A stretch of DNA of 9,915 nucleotides from Actinomycetota bacterium (GCA_003170995.1 PMXT01000099.1:1-9915); one strand, 5' to 3'. Counted from the stretch's first letter, positions 1 through 6,831 are shown. Numbers and translations are program-made. Notes: generated by a model from the sequence alone, not told the origin.

Positions 1-1776
1 GAGCCTCGTCTTCTTCTTCTCGCCGAGCCGCGAAACCGCGACGTGTAGCCAGAAAGGAATCCGCCGTTTCTGGCCCGCGCAGGTCAGGGTTATCCAGCCG
101 TCCAGGTCGCCTCCCTTGGCCGAAGTCTTTGCGCTCGCTTTGAGCGACAACGTGCCCGGAACGGTAACCGACGCGGGGGCACGCAGGGAGGTGCCGGAAG
201 TCGATTCGGAACGGCGGATTTTCACCTGGCAGGATCCGACGTCCGCGCCGGCATCGCTCAAAGCGACAGTTCGTGCCACGCTATGGTCACGCCGGACGAA
301 GCCGAACCCAACAGAGGAGGGAAAGGCGAAGACAAGCGGCTGGCTCGCGGGCTGGAGGGCGATTCGGCCCCCGCCTTCCCGTAGGGGCGAAAGCTCGTGA
401 CCGCCCGCGCTCGTTACGGGCGTACCGGTGAGGATGAGCGCCGACTTGATTTGAGAGACGGTCCAAGTGGGGTGGAGTTGGCGCAGGAGCGCTGCCGCTC
501 CGGCCACATGTGGCGAGGCCGCGCTGGTGCCGCTTTCGATGTCCCAAGAGCCCTCACTTGGTGAGACTGAAGAAAGGATTGCGATGCCCGGCGCACTGAC
601 GTCGGGCTTGAGCAGAAGGTCGTACGGCGTTGGACCGGCTGACGAGAAGGACGCGATCCTGACCCTGTGGGATGCCGTACTCGCGCTCGAGGAGGCGCCG
701 ACCGTAATGGCGCTCGCTGCACTACCGGGCGAGCTGACGGAGCCCTTACCGTTCTCATCGAACTCGTTTCCTGCCGCCACTACCACGACTACGCCTGCGG
801 CGCTCGCGGCGTTCACCGCTTTGGCGACGATGTCATTGCGAGGATCGATCTCGGGCTCCCCGAGAGAGAGGTTGATCACGTTCATTCCGTCGGAGACCGC
901 GGCCTCGATAGCGGCGGTGATCTCAGGCGAGTTCCCGTTCAGTCCGAACTGCTCGGTTGGGATCGTCAGAGCTTTGTAGTTGCCTAGGTACGCACGCGGC
1001 GCCACGCCCGAGAGCGTCCGCGCCTTTTCGTTGAAGGTCGCAGTCGTACCGGCGTTTCCGGCTGCGATGCCAGCGACATGAGTGCCGTGAGAGGAGAACT
1101 TGGGATCGAAGGGAAGCGAAGCATTCGCGTACTCGAGGCCAGACGGTGCGAAGGCGCGGGCGACTATGACCTTCGCCGTCGTGTAGGAGGTGTTTCCCTT
1201 CGGGTAGCCGGCCGGGTAGGTGAAACCGGTCGGATCGAAGTAGGGATGTGTCTGATCGATGCCGTCGTCGATGATGCCGATCTTGATGCCCTGGCCGGCA
1301 TTCGATAGGTCGGACTTCCATAGATCAGATGCGCCGATTGCCGACACGTTGCTGGGCACGACGGTCTCCAGCGCGCGGTAGCTATAGGAGGGATAGACGT
1401 GTGCGACGCCCGGCAACTCACGTAGGAGGGAGGCCTCGTCGCTCGAAAGCGATACGGCGAGACCGTTGGCGACTATTCGGTAGTGCCAGCGAACATTCGC
1501 GCCCGGGAAGCTCGCCTCGATCCGGCGCGAGAGGGTCGCCTGACGCGAGGCGAGGTGATCGAGATAGCGCCTGCTCGCCAGCGAGCGCAGGTCAAGCCTC
1601 TCACCCCTGGAAGCGGCGCCATACGAGAGCGGCTGGCGGCGGTAGGCGTTCGTGAGTGACGGCGAGGAGAGTGTGACCACAACCTCGGTGATCGGTGAAG
1701 GGCCCGGAGCGGTCGCCGCGCCCCCGGCGGAAGCGAGTGTCAGCAGGCAGACAGCGAAGAGGATCGGCTTCTTCAA
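1..1776 (-). CDS. Secreted subtilisin-like S8 serine protease, 3' end outside the window
   Basis: An extracellular serine endopeptidase of the subtilase family (MEROPS S8). The frame is open from a TTG at 1776-1774 to the left edge, giving 592 codons without a stop. An in-frame TAG at 1791-1789 leaves TTG as the only sensible start. Residues 1-21 form a signal peptide (KK, then a hydrophobic stretch, then ASAGGA). Residues about 30-135 resemble an inhibitor-I9 propeptide ending in GVAHVYPSYSY. The catalytic domain spans about 160-455: Asp170 (IGIIDDGID), His230 (SHGTHVAGIAAG), oxyanion Asn337 (VAAGNE) and Ser418 (SGTSAASPHVAG) are all present. A C-terminal extension from about 480 looks beta-rich and contains a Cys pair; it continues past the edge, so any cell-wall anchor or further domain cannot be seen. 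No Shine-Dalgarno sequence precedes the start. The gene is divergent from tRNA-Leu. Family assignment is very sure; substrate is unknown. Confidence 0.95.
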   Translation of the reverse strand, partial: MKKPILFAVCLLTLASAGGAATAPGPSPITEVVVTLSSPSLTNAYRRQPLSYGAASRGERLDLRSLASRRYLDHLASRQATLSRRIEASFPGANVRWHYRIVANGLAVSLSSDEASLLRELPGVAHVYPSYSYRALETVVPSNVSAIGASDLWKSDLSNAGQGIKIGIIDDGIDQTHPYFDPTGFTYPAGYPKGNTSYTTAKVIVARAFAPSGLEYANASLPFDPKFSSHGTHVAGIAAGNAGTTATFNEKARTLSGVAPRAYLGNYKALTIPTEQFGLNGNSPEITAAIEAAVSDGMNVINLSLGEPEIDPRNDIVAKAVNAASAAGVVVVVAAGNEFDENGKGSVSSPGSAASAITVGASSSASTASHRVRIASFSSAGPTPYDLLLKPDVSAPGIAILSSVSPSEGSWDIESGTSAASPHVAGAAALLRQLHPTWTVSQIKSALILTGTPVTSAGGHELSPLREGGGRIALQPASQPLVFAFPSSVGFGFVRRDHSVARTVALSDAGADVGSCQVKIRRSESTSGTSLRAPASVTVPGTLSLKASAKTSAKGGDLDGWITLTCAGQKRRIPFWLHVAVSRLGEKKKTRL

Positions 1777-1785
1777 AGCACCGCA

Positions 1786-1812
1786 ATGCTACGCGGACCT
1801 AGACCGGGTCAA
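1786..1812 (-). promoter_or_regulatory. Candidate promoter of the S8 protease
   Basis: On the minus strand TTGACC (1812-1807) and TAGCAT (1791-1786) resemble -35 and -10 boxes, but the spacer is only 15 bases. The -10-like box ends 9 bases before the TTG start. If used, the transcript would have almost no leader, which fits the missing ribosome binding site. The short spacer and TTG start make this weak. Confidence 0.3.
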
Positions 1813-1911
1813 GTCGGCCTGTGGCCCCGACACGATCTGGGTATTCGCTTTGAGTTCAGCAAGTTGCGGAAGGCATCGATCGCTCGGGTGGTCCGATAGC
1901 GGGGGCGCGGC

Positions 1912-1917
1912 TAGAAT
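1912..1917 (+). promoter_or_regulatory. -10-like box TAGAAT before tRNA-Leu
   Basis: TAGAAT lies 10 bases before the first base of tRNA-Leu, so transcription would begin about 4 bases upstream of the mature 5' end. No good -35 hexamer is found 16-18 bases upstream (the bases there are TGGTCC-like). The position relative to the tRNA is the main support. Confidence 0.45.
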
Positions 1918-1927
1918 GTCTCTCCGC

Positions 1928-2011
1928 GCGGATGTGGCGGAATTGGTAGACGCGCACGGTTCAGGTCCGTGTGGGCGAAAGCTCGTGGAGGTTCAAGTCC
2001 TCTCATCCGCA
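1928..2011 (+). tRNA. tRNA-Leu (anticodon CAG)
   Basis: A complete class II tRNA of 84 bases reading CUG leucine codons. The acceptor stem GCGGATG (1928-1934) pairs fully with CATCCGC (2004-2010), with discriminator A at 2011. The D-arm carries GGTAGACGCG. The anticodon stem CACGG/CCGTG (1955-1959/1967-1971) encloses the loop TTCAGGT with anticodon CAG at 1962-1964. A long variable arm (TGGGCGAAAGCTCG) is typical of tRNA-Leu. The T-arm GGAGG-TTCAAGT-CCTCT (1987-2003) has one G-U pair. The 3' CCA is not encoded (ATT follows), so it must be added post-transcriptionally. A hairpin starts about 22 bases downstream. The adjoining region to the right has lower G+C, and tRNA genes are common integration targets, but no second copy of the tRNA 3' end was found. 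Confidence 0.97.
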
Positions 2012-2032
2012 TTCTCGCGTCATTCGACGGTG

Positions 2033-2062
2033 GCAGTGAAGCCGGGCGAAGCCCGGCTCTGC
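2033..2062 (+). terminator. Strong hairpin after tRNA-Leu, possible terminator
   Basis: AGCCGGGC (2040-2047), loop GAA, and GCCCGGCT (2051-2058) form a perfect 8-bp GC-rich stem. It is extended by GCAG (2033-2036) pairing with CTGC (2059-2062) across a 3-base bulge on the 5' side. It sits 22 bases behind the tRNA, as a terminator would. The downstream bases (TTATCGCC) do not form a real U-tract, so it could instead be a processing or REP-like element. Confidence 0.45.
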
Positions 2063-2267
2063 TTATCGCCTCGAACCGCTGAGCGCGCAATCTGCTCGGA
2101 TTCCGTGCTATGCGCGCTGTTCTCTACGAGCCATCACGTTGGTCGCAACGGATGGGTGGCTTAACTCGAACCACCACAACTAGAGTTCCACGTTCGTCGC
2201 AAACTCCCGTTGATACCAACTTGTGTCTGACGCCGGTTGTAGCTCACTTAAAAACTACGACTACAGG

Positions 2268-3464
2268 TCATGGAAGTATCGTGGGCAGGGCTTTCACGGC
2301 ATAGAGTTTTCCATCCGAGGCGCCGAAGTAAACGGTCTGCCAGGCTACTACGGGGGAGGTATTTGCGCCTCTCTTTGGAGCATCAGGCAGTGGAGCCTCC
2401 GTTATTACCGACCAGAGCAATTTTCCGGTTCGGATATCCACTGCGAGAAAATCTTCACCAGGATATGACGGGGGTGAAACCCCGAGATAGACAAGCCCGT
2501 AGGCTATCGCCGGAGAGGCGAACGGATAACCAGGGGTGTGATATGTCCATATTGTTTTCCCCGTCTTGCTGTTCAGCGCATACAAAACTTTGTTGGCTGT
2601 ACCGCCTATGAAAACGAGCCCGTACTTGATTATCGCCGAGGCCGTGCCGCCATTCATGTACCTCTTCCACTTCTCAACCCCAGTCGAGGCGTTTACGGCA
2701 TAGATATTCGATAGCCAGTCTTCGAAGTAAACAACGCCTTTCGCCACGGCTGGAGAAGATTCCACCAGGCCGGGTGTTTTGAAGCGCCATTTCTCTTGAC
2801 CCGTTCGGGCATCTACGGCGTAGAGGTACTTATCGAAGCTACCCACGTAGACCAACCCGCCGGCCACCGCCGGTGACGAGCGCACCCGCCCATTAGTTTT
2901 GAAGTGCCAGCGTTCCTGGCCGGTTTGGGCATCGACAGCGTAGAGATTGCCGTTCCCACTGCCGATGTAGACGATTCCCGACGAAACGGTCGGAGACGAC
3001 CGAAGAAAGTAGTCGCCATGCACTGGAGGCAAGGCGGTGCCACCGATCTTGAACCGCCATGTTTTCTGACCGGTTTGCGCATTCACTGCATAGAGATAGC
3101 CATCATCGCTCGCAATGTAAACGATCCCATTCGCGAACGCTGGGCGCGATCGCACGATATTACCGGTGCTGAAGCGCCATATCTTCCGGAAGGTTAAAAG
3201 GTCCACGGCGTATAGATAGCGGTCGTCACTACCGAAATAAGCGACTCCGTGTTGGACTAGTGGCGATGATTCTATCGAGCCCTGGGTTTGAAATCTCGCG
3301 AGGACGCGAGGATCGACGGAATACAGCGCAGGAGGCACGCCTGTTGGCTTGCAGCCGACCACTACGATCAACAACCAAGAAATAACTATAGACGCGCATA
3401 TCAAACCGGCGATACCGTCTTTCCTGACGGTAATGGATGATGCTCGTAGTGTGTATTTGCTCAT
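2268..3464 (-). CDS. PQQ-type beta-propeller repeat lipoprotein
   Basis: A 398-residue protein made almost entirely of PQQ-like beta-propeller blades (PQQ_2/BamB-like fold). The repeat unit is an SSPxV strand, GxVYxGS, a LYAVDAxTG turn and a WxF strand. LYAVD-type motifs begin near residues 84, 124, 174, 214, 254, 294, 339 and 387, mostly 40 apart, implying seven or eight blades. The N-terminus has a hydrophobic segment (18-37) ending in VVVGC, a credible lipobox with Cys38, so the propeller is probably membrane-anchored and extracytoplasmic. The start at 3464 is supported by AGAGG at 3476-3472, 7 bases upstream. Sampled lines run about 43-62% G+C, below the 60-70% of neighbouring genes, suggesting acquisition. 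No quinoprotein dehydrogenase catalytic residues or partner cytochrome are seen, so a binding or scaffold role is more likely than enzyme activity. Ligand unknown. Confidence 0.9.
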   Translation of the reverse strand: MSKYTLRASSITVRKDGIAGLICASIVISWLLIVVVGCKPTGVPPALYSVDPRVLARFQTQGSIESSPLVQHGVAYFGSDDRYLYAVDLLTFRKIWRFSTGNIVRSRPAFANGIVYIASDDGYLYAVNAQTGQKTWRFKIGGTALPPVHGDYFLRSSPTVSSGIVYIGSGNGNLYAVDAQTGQERWHFKTNGRVRSSPAVAGGLVYVGSFDKYLYAVDARTGQEKWRFKTPGLVESSPAVAKGVVYFEDWLSNIYAVNASTGVEKWKRYMNGGTASAIIKYGLVFIGGTANKVLYALNSKTGKTIWTYHTPGYPFASPAIAYGLVYLGVSPPSYPGEDFLAVDIRTGKLLWSVITEAPLPDAPKRGANTSPVVAWQTVYFGASDGKLYAVKALPTILP

Positions 3465-3500
3465 GCAATAGCCTCTGGGCGTTAGGCAACTTCGAGAGTT

Positions 3501-3506
3501 ATTCTA
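3501..3506 (-). promoter_or_regulatory. -10-like box TAGAAT before the propeller gene
   Basis: TAGAAT on the minus strand (3506-3501) lies 36 bases before the ATG at 3464, leaving room for a leader that contains the AGAGG ribosome binding site at 3476-3472. The -35 region at 17-base spacing is poor (TACAGA). Confidence 0.35.
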
Positions 3507-3752
3507 AGGGTTTAGCCGTGCTATCTGTAGAGGGGAGAGATCGCCCGCTCGCCTTGGCTTCGGAAGAACTCTGCAAGCGAAGGAGCGGTCGGATTCCGCT
3601 GATCAGGCGGATCTCTGCATTCCTATCACCGAAGTACACAAACTAGGCTGACCACCGCTTGCGGCGCGCGTCCACAACGTGTTGTTTCCAGTGCCTCTTA
3701 CCGAGAGATAGTGCGAACCCGTAGGAGTGTACTACGTTTTCGTAAGACCTGC

Positions 3753-3838
3753 CAGCGGAGATGAACCGGTTTCCTCGTGCCCGCGAAGGTAAAGGGAACC
3801 CTAGAAAGGCCTCCGGTTAGGCAGGGCGATTTCCGCTG
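3753..3838 (+). other. Weak candidate structured element
   Basis: CAGCGGAGAT (3753-3762) can pair with ATTTCCGCTG (3829-3838): 10 bp with one G-U when read on the plus strand. Inside it AACCGG (3764-3769) pairs with CCGGTT (3813-3818), and TTTCC (3770-3774) with GGGAA (3794-3798). The stems nest properly. The set lies just downstream of bcp, whose stop is at 3866-3864 on the minus strand. Stems of this quality are expected by chance at about this rate in 400 bases, so confidence is low. Confidence 0.2.
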
Positions 3839-3840
3839 CC
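3820..3840 (-). terminator. Possible weak terminator hairpin after bcp
   Basis: On the minus strand GGCAG and CTGCC pair (3840-3836 with 3824-3820) around an 11-base loop, 24 bases beyond the bcp stop codon. There is no U-tract behind it, so its role as a terminator is uncertain. It overlaps and would compete with the larger pairing at 3753-3838. Confidence 0.2.
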
Positions 3841-3863
3841 GCTAGAAAGTGCCCACGTTCCTT

Positions 3864-4322
3864 CTATTGCGGCAGCTCGGCCAGCAGCCAGTCGGCGTGC
3901 TTGGACGGATCGACCTTGGGCCAGACCTTGGCGATCTTGCCCTCGCCGTCGATCAGGAAGGTCGAGCGGACGATGCCGAGGAAGCTCTTTCCGGCAAGGC
4001 GCTTCGGCCGCCAGGCGCCGTAGAGCTTCGCAACGTCGTGATCGGTATCGGCGAGGAGAGTGAAGGGAAGTCGGTATTTGGTCTTGAAGAGCTCGTGTGA
4101 GGCGACGCTGTCGGGGCTGACCCCGAGCACGACCGCGCCGCGGCGCTCGAACTCGCGCCAGGCGTCGCGGATACCGCAGGCCTCCTTGGTGCAGCCGGGC
4201 GTGTTGTCCCTGGGGTAGAAGTAGAGGATGACCGGCCTTCCTCTGTAATCCGATAGCCGCACGCTTTCGCCGCTGTCGGTCTGGAGCTCGAAGTCAGGAG
4301 CCATCTCGCCTGCGGCGATCAT
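3864..4322 (-). CDS. bcp: Peroxiredoxin, Bcp/PrxQ type
   Basis: A thiol peroxidase that reduces hydrogen peroxide and organic hydroperoxides in the cytoplasm, recycled by thioredoxin in this family. The 152-residue length is normal for Bcp. The AhpC/TSA fold is shown by APDFEL near residue 8 and LYFYPRDNTPGC at 33-44. The peroxidatic Cys44 lies in TPGCTKEAC, and Cys49, five residues on, is the resolving cysteine of the atypical 2-Cys subgroup. The active-site Arg119 is in VRSTFLID. The frame stays open far upstream (to about 4820), but that extension is arginine- and glutamate-rich without homology and overlaps the divergent membrane-protein gene. The ATG at 4322 is preceded by AAGGAGG and begins just where the domain starts, so it is chosen. 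No OxyR-like regulator is adjacent. Confidence 0.95.
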   Translation of the reverse strand: MIAAGEMAPDFELQTDSGESVRLSDYRGRPVILYFYPRDNTPGCTKEACGIRDAWREFERRGAVVLGVSPDSVASHELFKTKYRLPFTLLADTDHDVAKLYGAWRPKRLAGKSFLGIVRSTFLIDGEGKIAKVWPKVDPSKHADWLLAELPQ

Positions 4323-4331
4323 CTCGCGCCG

Positions 4332-4338
4332 CCTCCTT
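4332..4338 (-). promoter_or_regulatory. Ribosome binding site that fixes the bcp start
   Basis: AAGGAGG on the minus strand ends 9 bases before the ATG at 4322-4320. It is the strongest Shine-Dalgarno sequence noticed in the window. It rules against the long N-terminal extension of the same frame and against the second in-frame ATG six codons later. Confidence 0.8.
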
Positions 4339-4436
4339 TTCGCAGGTAGCTTGTTCTTTGTGAGTCTCCTACCCGCGTCGAGCGACAACGGAAACCGAGC
4401 CACCTCGTTGCGGCTGCTCGCGGGAGAAAGACGCTC

Positions 4437-4832
4437 ATGAGAGCACACCGCAACGAGCACCCGACCGTCCGCGCCTTCGCGATCATCCTGGCGATCGTCT
4501 GCGTGATCGTGATCTTCCAGCTCTACGCGACATTGGTCGTGGCCGCCGCCCTTCTGCAGATCGCATTCTTTCTCGCGATCGCGTTCTTCCTCTTCCTGTT
4601 CTGGCGAGAGCGAAGAGCAGGCATCGCGTTGTGGCCGACCCGAGCGAAGTGGGCTTTCTATGGCGCCGTATTTGTTGCGCTGGCGAACTTGGGGCTCTAT
4701 TTCGGAGCGCGTCTGCTCGAGACTCACGGCTTGAGCATCAACGGTTGGACGGGTGCCGCCTGGCTGCTCGTATTTCCGCTCTGTGGCTACTCGATCTGGC
4801 GTGTTTGGCACGATCAGCACACGTACTACTAA
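4437..4832 (+). CDS. Small four-helix membrane protein of unknown function
   Basis: A 131-residue protein I do not recognise. After a short basic N-terminus (MRAHRNEHP) come four hydrophobic segments: about 12-33, 35-56, 72-93 and 105-121. A basic loop RERRAG lies between helices 2 and 3, suggesting that this loop and the N-terminus are cytoplasmic. The C-terminus WHDQHTYY is polar with two histidines. No catalytic motif is seen. GGGAG lies 10 bases before the ATG, an acceptable ribosome binding site. The gene is divergent from bcp (114 bases between starts) and ends 55 bases before uvrC on the same strand, so the two may be co-transcribed. Hydrophobic pattern, ribosome binding site and position make it a likely real gene. 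The antisense frame is the spurious bcp extension. Confidence 0.72.
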   Translation: MRAHRNEHPTVRAFAIILAIVCVIVIFQLYATLVVAAALLQIAFFLAIAFFLFLFWRERRAGIALWPTRAKWAFYGAVFVALANLGLYFGARLLETHGLSINGWTGAAWLLVFPLCGYSIWRVWHDQHTYY

Positions 4833-4887
4833 AGGCGTATCCCTATCGGCATAGGCTCCATGTCGCGACTACGCTGACGAGAGCAGC

Positions 4888-6741
4888 ATGACCACACCGC
4901 TCAGCGAGCAGCTGCGATCGCTTCCGACCGCAGCGGGCGTCTATCTCTTCCGCGACGCGGATGGGGACGTCCTCTACGTAGGCAAGGCGAAGTCGCTGCG
5001 CTCGCGCGTTCGGAGCTACTTCCGGCGCTCGGGCGACGCTCGCGTGGGCATTCCCCAGCTAATAGGGCGCGTTGCCGAGATAGAGACGATCGTGACGCGG
5101 AACGAGGTCGAGGCGCTTCACCTCGAGCAGAACCTCGTCAAGCGCCATCGCCCTCCATTCAACATCCGCCTGCGCGACGACAAGTCGTTTCCCTACGTCG
5201 CGGTGACGGTCGAGGACGGCTACCCCCGCGTCATGTTCACCCGCGAGCGGCATCGGCGTGGCGTCCTCTACTTCGGCCCCTACGCGAACGCCAAGAAGGT
5301 GCGCGAGACGCTCGACGTGCTCAACCGGGTCTTCCGTTTCCGTCCTTGTGAGGGGCCGAAACCCGGGCGGCGCTCCGGTATCCCGTGCCTCGACTACCAC
5401 ATCGATCGCTGCTACGCGCCCTGTGTCGGGCTGATCTCGCCCGACGACTATCGAGCGCTGATCGACGCTGTGATCGAGTTTCTCTCCGGTCACACCGGCC
5501 CGATTCAAGAGAGCCTAGAGCGCTCGATGCAGGAGGCGTCCGTCGGGCAGCGCTTCGAAGAGGCGGCCAGGTATCGCAACAGGATTGTGGCAGTACGACA
5601 CTTGCTCGAGCGCCAAGCGGCCGATCGTCCTGCGGAGGGAAACGTGGACGTGCTCGGGCTCGCAGTCGAGGGCGAGCGCGCCACGGTTCAGATTTTTCCG
5701 CTTCGAGGTGGACGCATGGTCGATCGCTATGGCTTTCATCTCGAGGGCGTGTCTGGGCGGGACGAGGCGGCGCTCGTCGAGGCCTTCTGTCTCGAGTACT
5801 ACGGGTCGACGTCGGTGATTCCACCGCTCATCGTCGTGCCGCGGGCGGCCGCCGGCCTAGATGCACTGGCGGACTTCCTGAGCGAGCTGCGCGGCGGTCG
5901 AGTCGAGCTGCGAGCGCCGGTGTGGGGCGAGAAACGCCGCCTGCAGGAGCTGGCGAACGAAAACGCCAAGCTGGCCCTTACTTCCGAGACTCGTGCCCGC
6001 GAGAGTGGGCGTCTGCGCAGAATCGAGGCGCTCGAGGAGCTGCGCGAGGCTCTCAACTTGGAGAGCCTGCCAATCAGAATCGAATGCTTCGACGTCTCCA
6101 ACCTCCAGGAGGCCTCGCCGGTCGCCTCGATGGTCGTCTTTCGCGACGGGATGCCGCTCAAGGCTCATTATCGCAAGTTCGCCCTGCGCACGCTCGCTGG
6201 TCAGAGTGACGTCGCCGGCATGAAGGAAGCGCTTCTGCGCCGCTTCGCGCGACTGGCGTCGCCGGGCGAAAGTGACTACGACGAGAGCTTCGCGTCGTTG
6301 CCGAACCTGGTCGTCGTGGACGGCGGGAAGCCTCAGTTGAACGCCGCTCTAGACGCGCTCGGCAACGTGCCCGAGACGGAGCGCATCGCTGTTGTCTCGC
6401 TGGCCAAGCGCGAGGAGGAGGTTTTTGTTCCGGGATTCTCTAGGCCGGTGCGCCTGGATCGCCACTCGCCCGGGCTCCAACTTCTGCAGCGCTTGCGTGA
6501 CGAGGCTCACCGTTTCGCCATCGATTACCACCGCCAGCGCCGCTCGAACGAGTCCTTCGGCTCGCTCTTCGACGAATTGCGCGGCGTGGGCCCGGCCAGA
6601 CGGCGTGCGATTCTGGCGCACTTCGGCTCGCCCGAGCGCTTTCTCGCGGCGAGCGCCGACGAGCTGGCCGCCGTCCCCGAACTGCCCGAGAAAACGGCAC
6701 GCCAGGTCTACGCACAGCTACACAAGGCTGGAGGAGCCTAA
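4888..6741 (+). CDS. uvrC: UvrABC excinuclease subunit C
   Basis: The dual-incision nuclease of nucleotide excision repair: recruited by UvrB at a lesion, it cuts 3' with its GIY-YIG domain and 5' with its RNase H-like domain. All 617 residues are present, a normal length. The GIY-YIG domain covers about 13-95 (GVY at 17-19, YVG at 30-32, Arg38/Arg40 region, Glu80 in LHLEQNLVK). Cys154, Cys167, Cys175 and Cys179 match the four-cysteine cluster reported to bind 4Fe-4S in E. coli UvrC. A UVR motif that contacts UvrB lies at about 207-241. The RNase H-like domain includes Asp402 (CFDVSN), Asp441, Asp478 (VVVDGG) and His541 (DEAHRFAI). Tandem helix-hairpin-helix motifs are at about 560-613. The ATG at 4888 has only a weak GAGAG upstream, but it matches the usual family N-terminus. 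Neighbours are the small membrane protein upstream and a repeat immediately downstream. Confidence 0.98.
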   Translation: MTTPLSEQLRSLPTAAGVYLFRDADGDVLYVGKAKSLRSRVRSYFRRSGDARVGIPQLIGRVAEIETIVTRNEVEALHLEQNLVKRHRPPFNIRLRDDKSFPYVAVTVEDGYPRVMFTRERHRRGVLYFGPYANAKKVRETLDVLNRVFRFRPCEGPKPGRRSGIPCLDYHIDRCYAPCVGLISPDDYRALIDAVIEFLSGHTGPIQESLERSMQEASVGQRFEEAARYRNRIVAVRHLLERQAADRPAEGNVDVLGLAVEGERATVQIFPLRGGRMVDRYGFHLEGVSGRDEAALVEAFCLEYYGSTSVIPPLIVVPRAAAGLDALADFLSELRGGRVELRAPVWGEKRRLQELANENAKLALTSETRARESGRLRRIEALEELREALNLESLPIRIECFDVSNLQEASPVASMVVFRDGMPLKAHYRKFALRTLAGQSDVAGMKEALLRRFARLASPGESDYDESFASLPNLVVVDGGKPQLNAALDALGNVPETERIAVVSLAKREEEVFVPGFSRPVRLDRHSPGLQLLQRLRDEAHRFAIDYHRQRRSNESFGSLFDELRGVGPARRRAILAHFGSPERFLAASADELAAVPELPEKTARQVYAQLHKAGGA

Positions 6742-6821
6742 AAAGCTCTAACAAAACGAAGCACTCCACCGCCTGACCGTGCTCGGCGGCGCGATGCGCC
6801 TACCTCGGCCTCGGCCGTAGC
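6738..6821. repeat. Dispersed intergenic repeat, copy A
   Basis: A stretch beginning in the uvrC stop codon region aligns in direct orientation with 9831-9915. It is 84 against 85 bases with one single-base gap and 16 substitutions, about 80% identity. The 20-base core CTAACAAAACGAAGCACTCC (6748-6767) is identical in both. Read on the minus strand, CCGCC and GGCGG pair around GAGCACGGTCA, then comes GTGCTTCGTTTTGTTAG. The T-rich tail could end transcripts from the ybhN-like gene. It is followed directly by the cUUCGg hairpin at 6816-6831. Confidence 0.8.
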
Positions 6822-6831
6822 TTCGGCTACG
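6816..6831 (+). other. cUUCGg tetraloop hairpin at the end of repeat copy A
   Basis: CGTAGC (6816-6821), loop TTCG, GCTACG (6826-6831): a perfect 6-bp stem capped by the very stable C(UUCG)G tetraloop on the plus strand. Outside it GCGCCT (6796-6801) can pair with AGGCGC (6836-6841), which would make a longer branched arm. There is no following U-tract on the plus strand, so it is not a classical terminator for uvrC, though it may protect the 3' end of that transcript. Confidence 0.6.

Larger units (their letters stand above)
3465..3863. other. 399-base gene-poor interval between propeller gene and bcp
   Basis: No ORF here has a family match I recognise, a good ribosome binding site or convincing length. 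The left part holds the leader of the propeller gene. Sampled lines are 47-63% G+C. Small inverted repeats are visible: AGCGG/CCGCT at 3584-3600, ACAAC-GT-GTTGT at 3674-3685, and a nested set of stems at 3753-3838 described separately. No tRNA or known riboswitch core was recognised on either strand. Confidence 0.6.

Noticed and set aside
301..345. An apparent frameshift in the C-terminal part of the S8 protease
   Set aside because: My first reading gave an early TGA. Rechecking the reverse complement of 301-360 showed I had inserted an extra T; the frame is open without interruption.
1652..2164. A 170-codon plus-strand ORF running through the protease 5' end and tRNA-Leu
   Set aside because: It overlaps the tRNA and the antisense of the protease signal peptide. 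It is a chance open frame in GC-rich DNA.
3671..3690. ACAAC-GT-GTTGT inverted repeat as a regulator binding site or attC-like site
   Set aside because: A single 5-bp inverted repeat without a nearby start codon, conserved attC boxes or an integrase is not adequate support.
2100..3860. A second copy of the tRNA-Leu 3' end marking an island boundary
   Set aside because: Looking for the T-arm and acceptor end (TTCAAGTCCTCTCATCCGC) gave only a six-base CATCCG match near 2311.
4323..4820. N-terminal extension of the bcp frame up to about 4820
   Set aside because: The extension has no recognisable domain, lies antisense to the membrane-protein gene, and the ATG at 4322 has a strong ribosome binding site at the domain boundary.
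5385..6209. A 274-codon frame inside uvrC, and several antisense frames there
   Set aside because: They are arginine- and serine-rich shadows of the uvrC codons, with no domain of their own.
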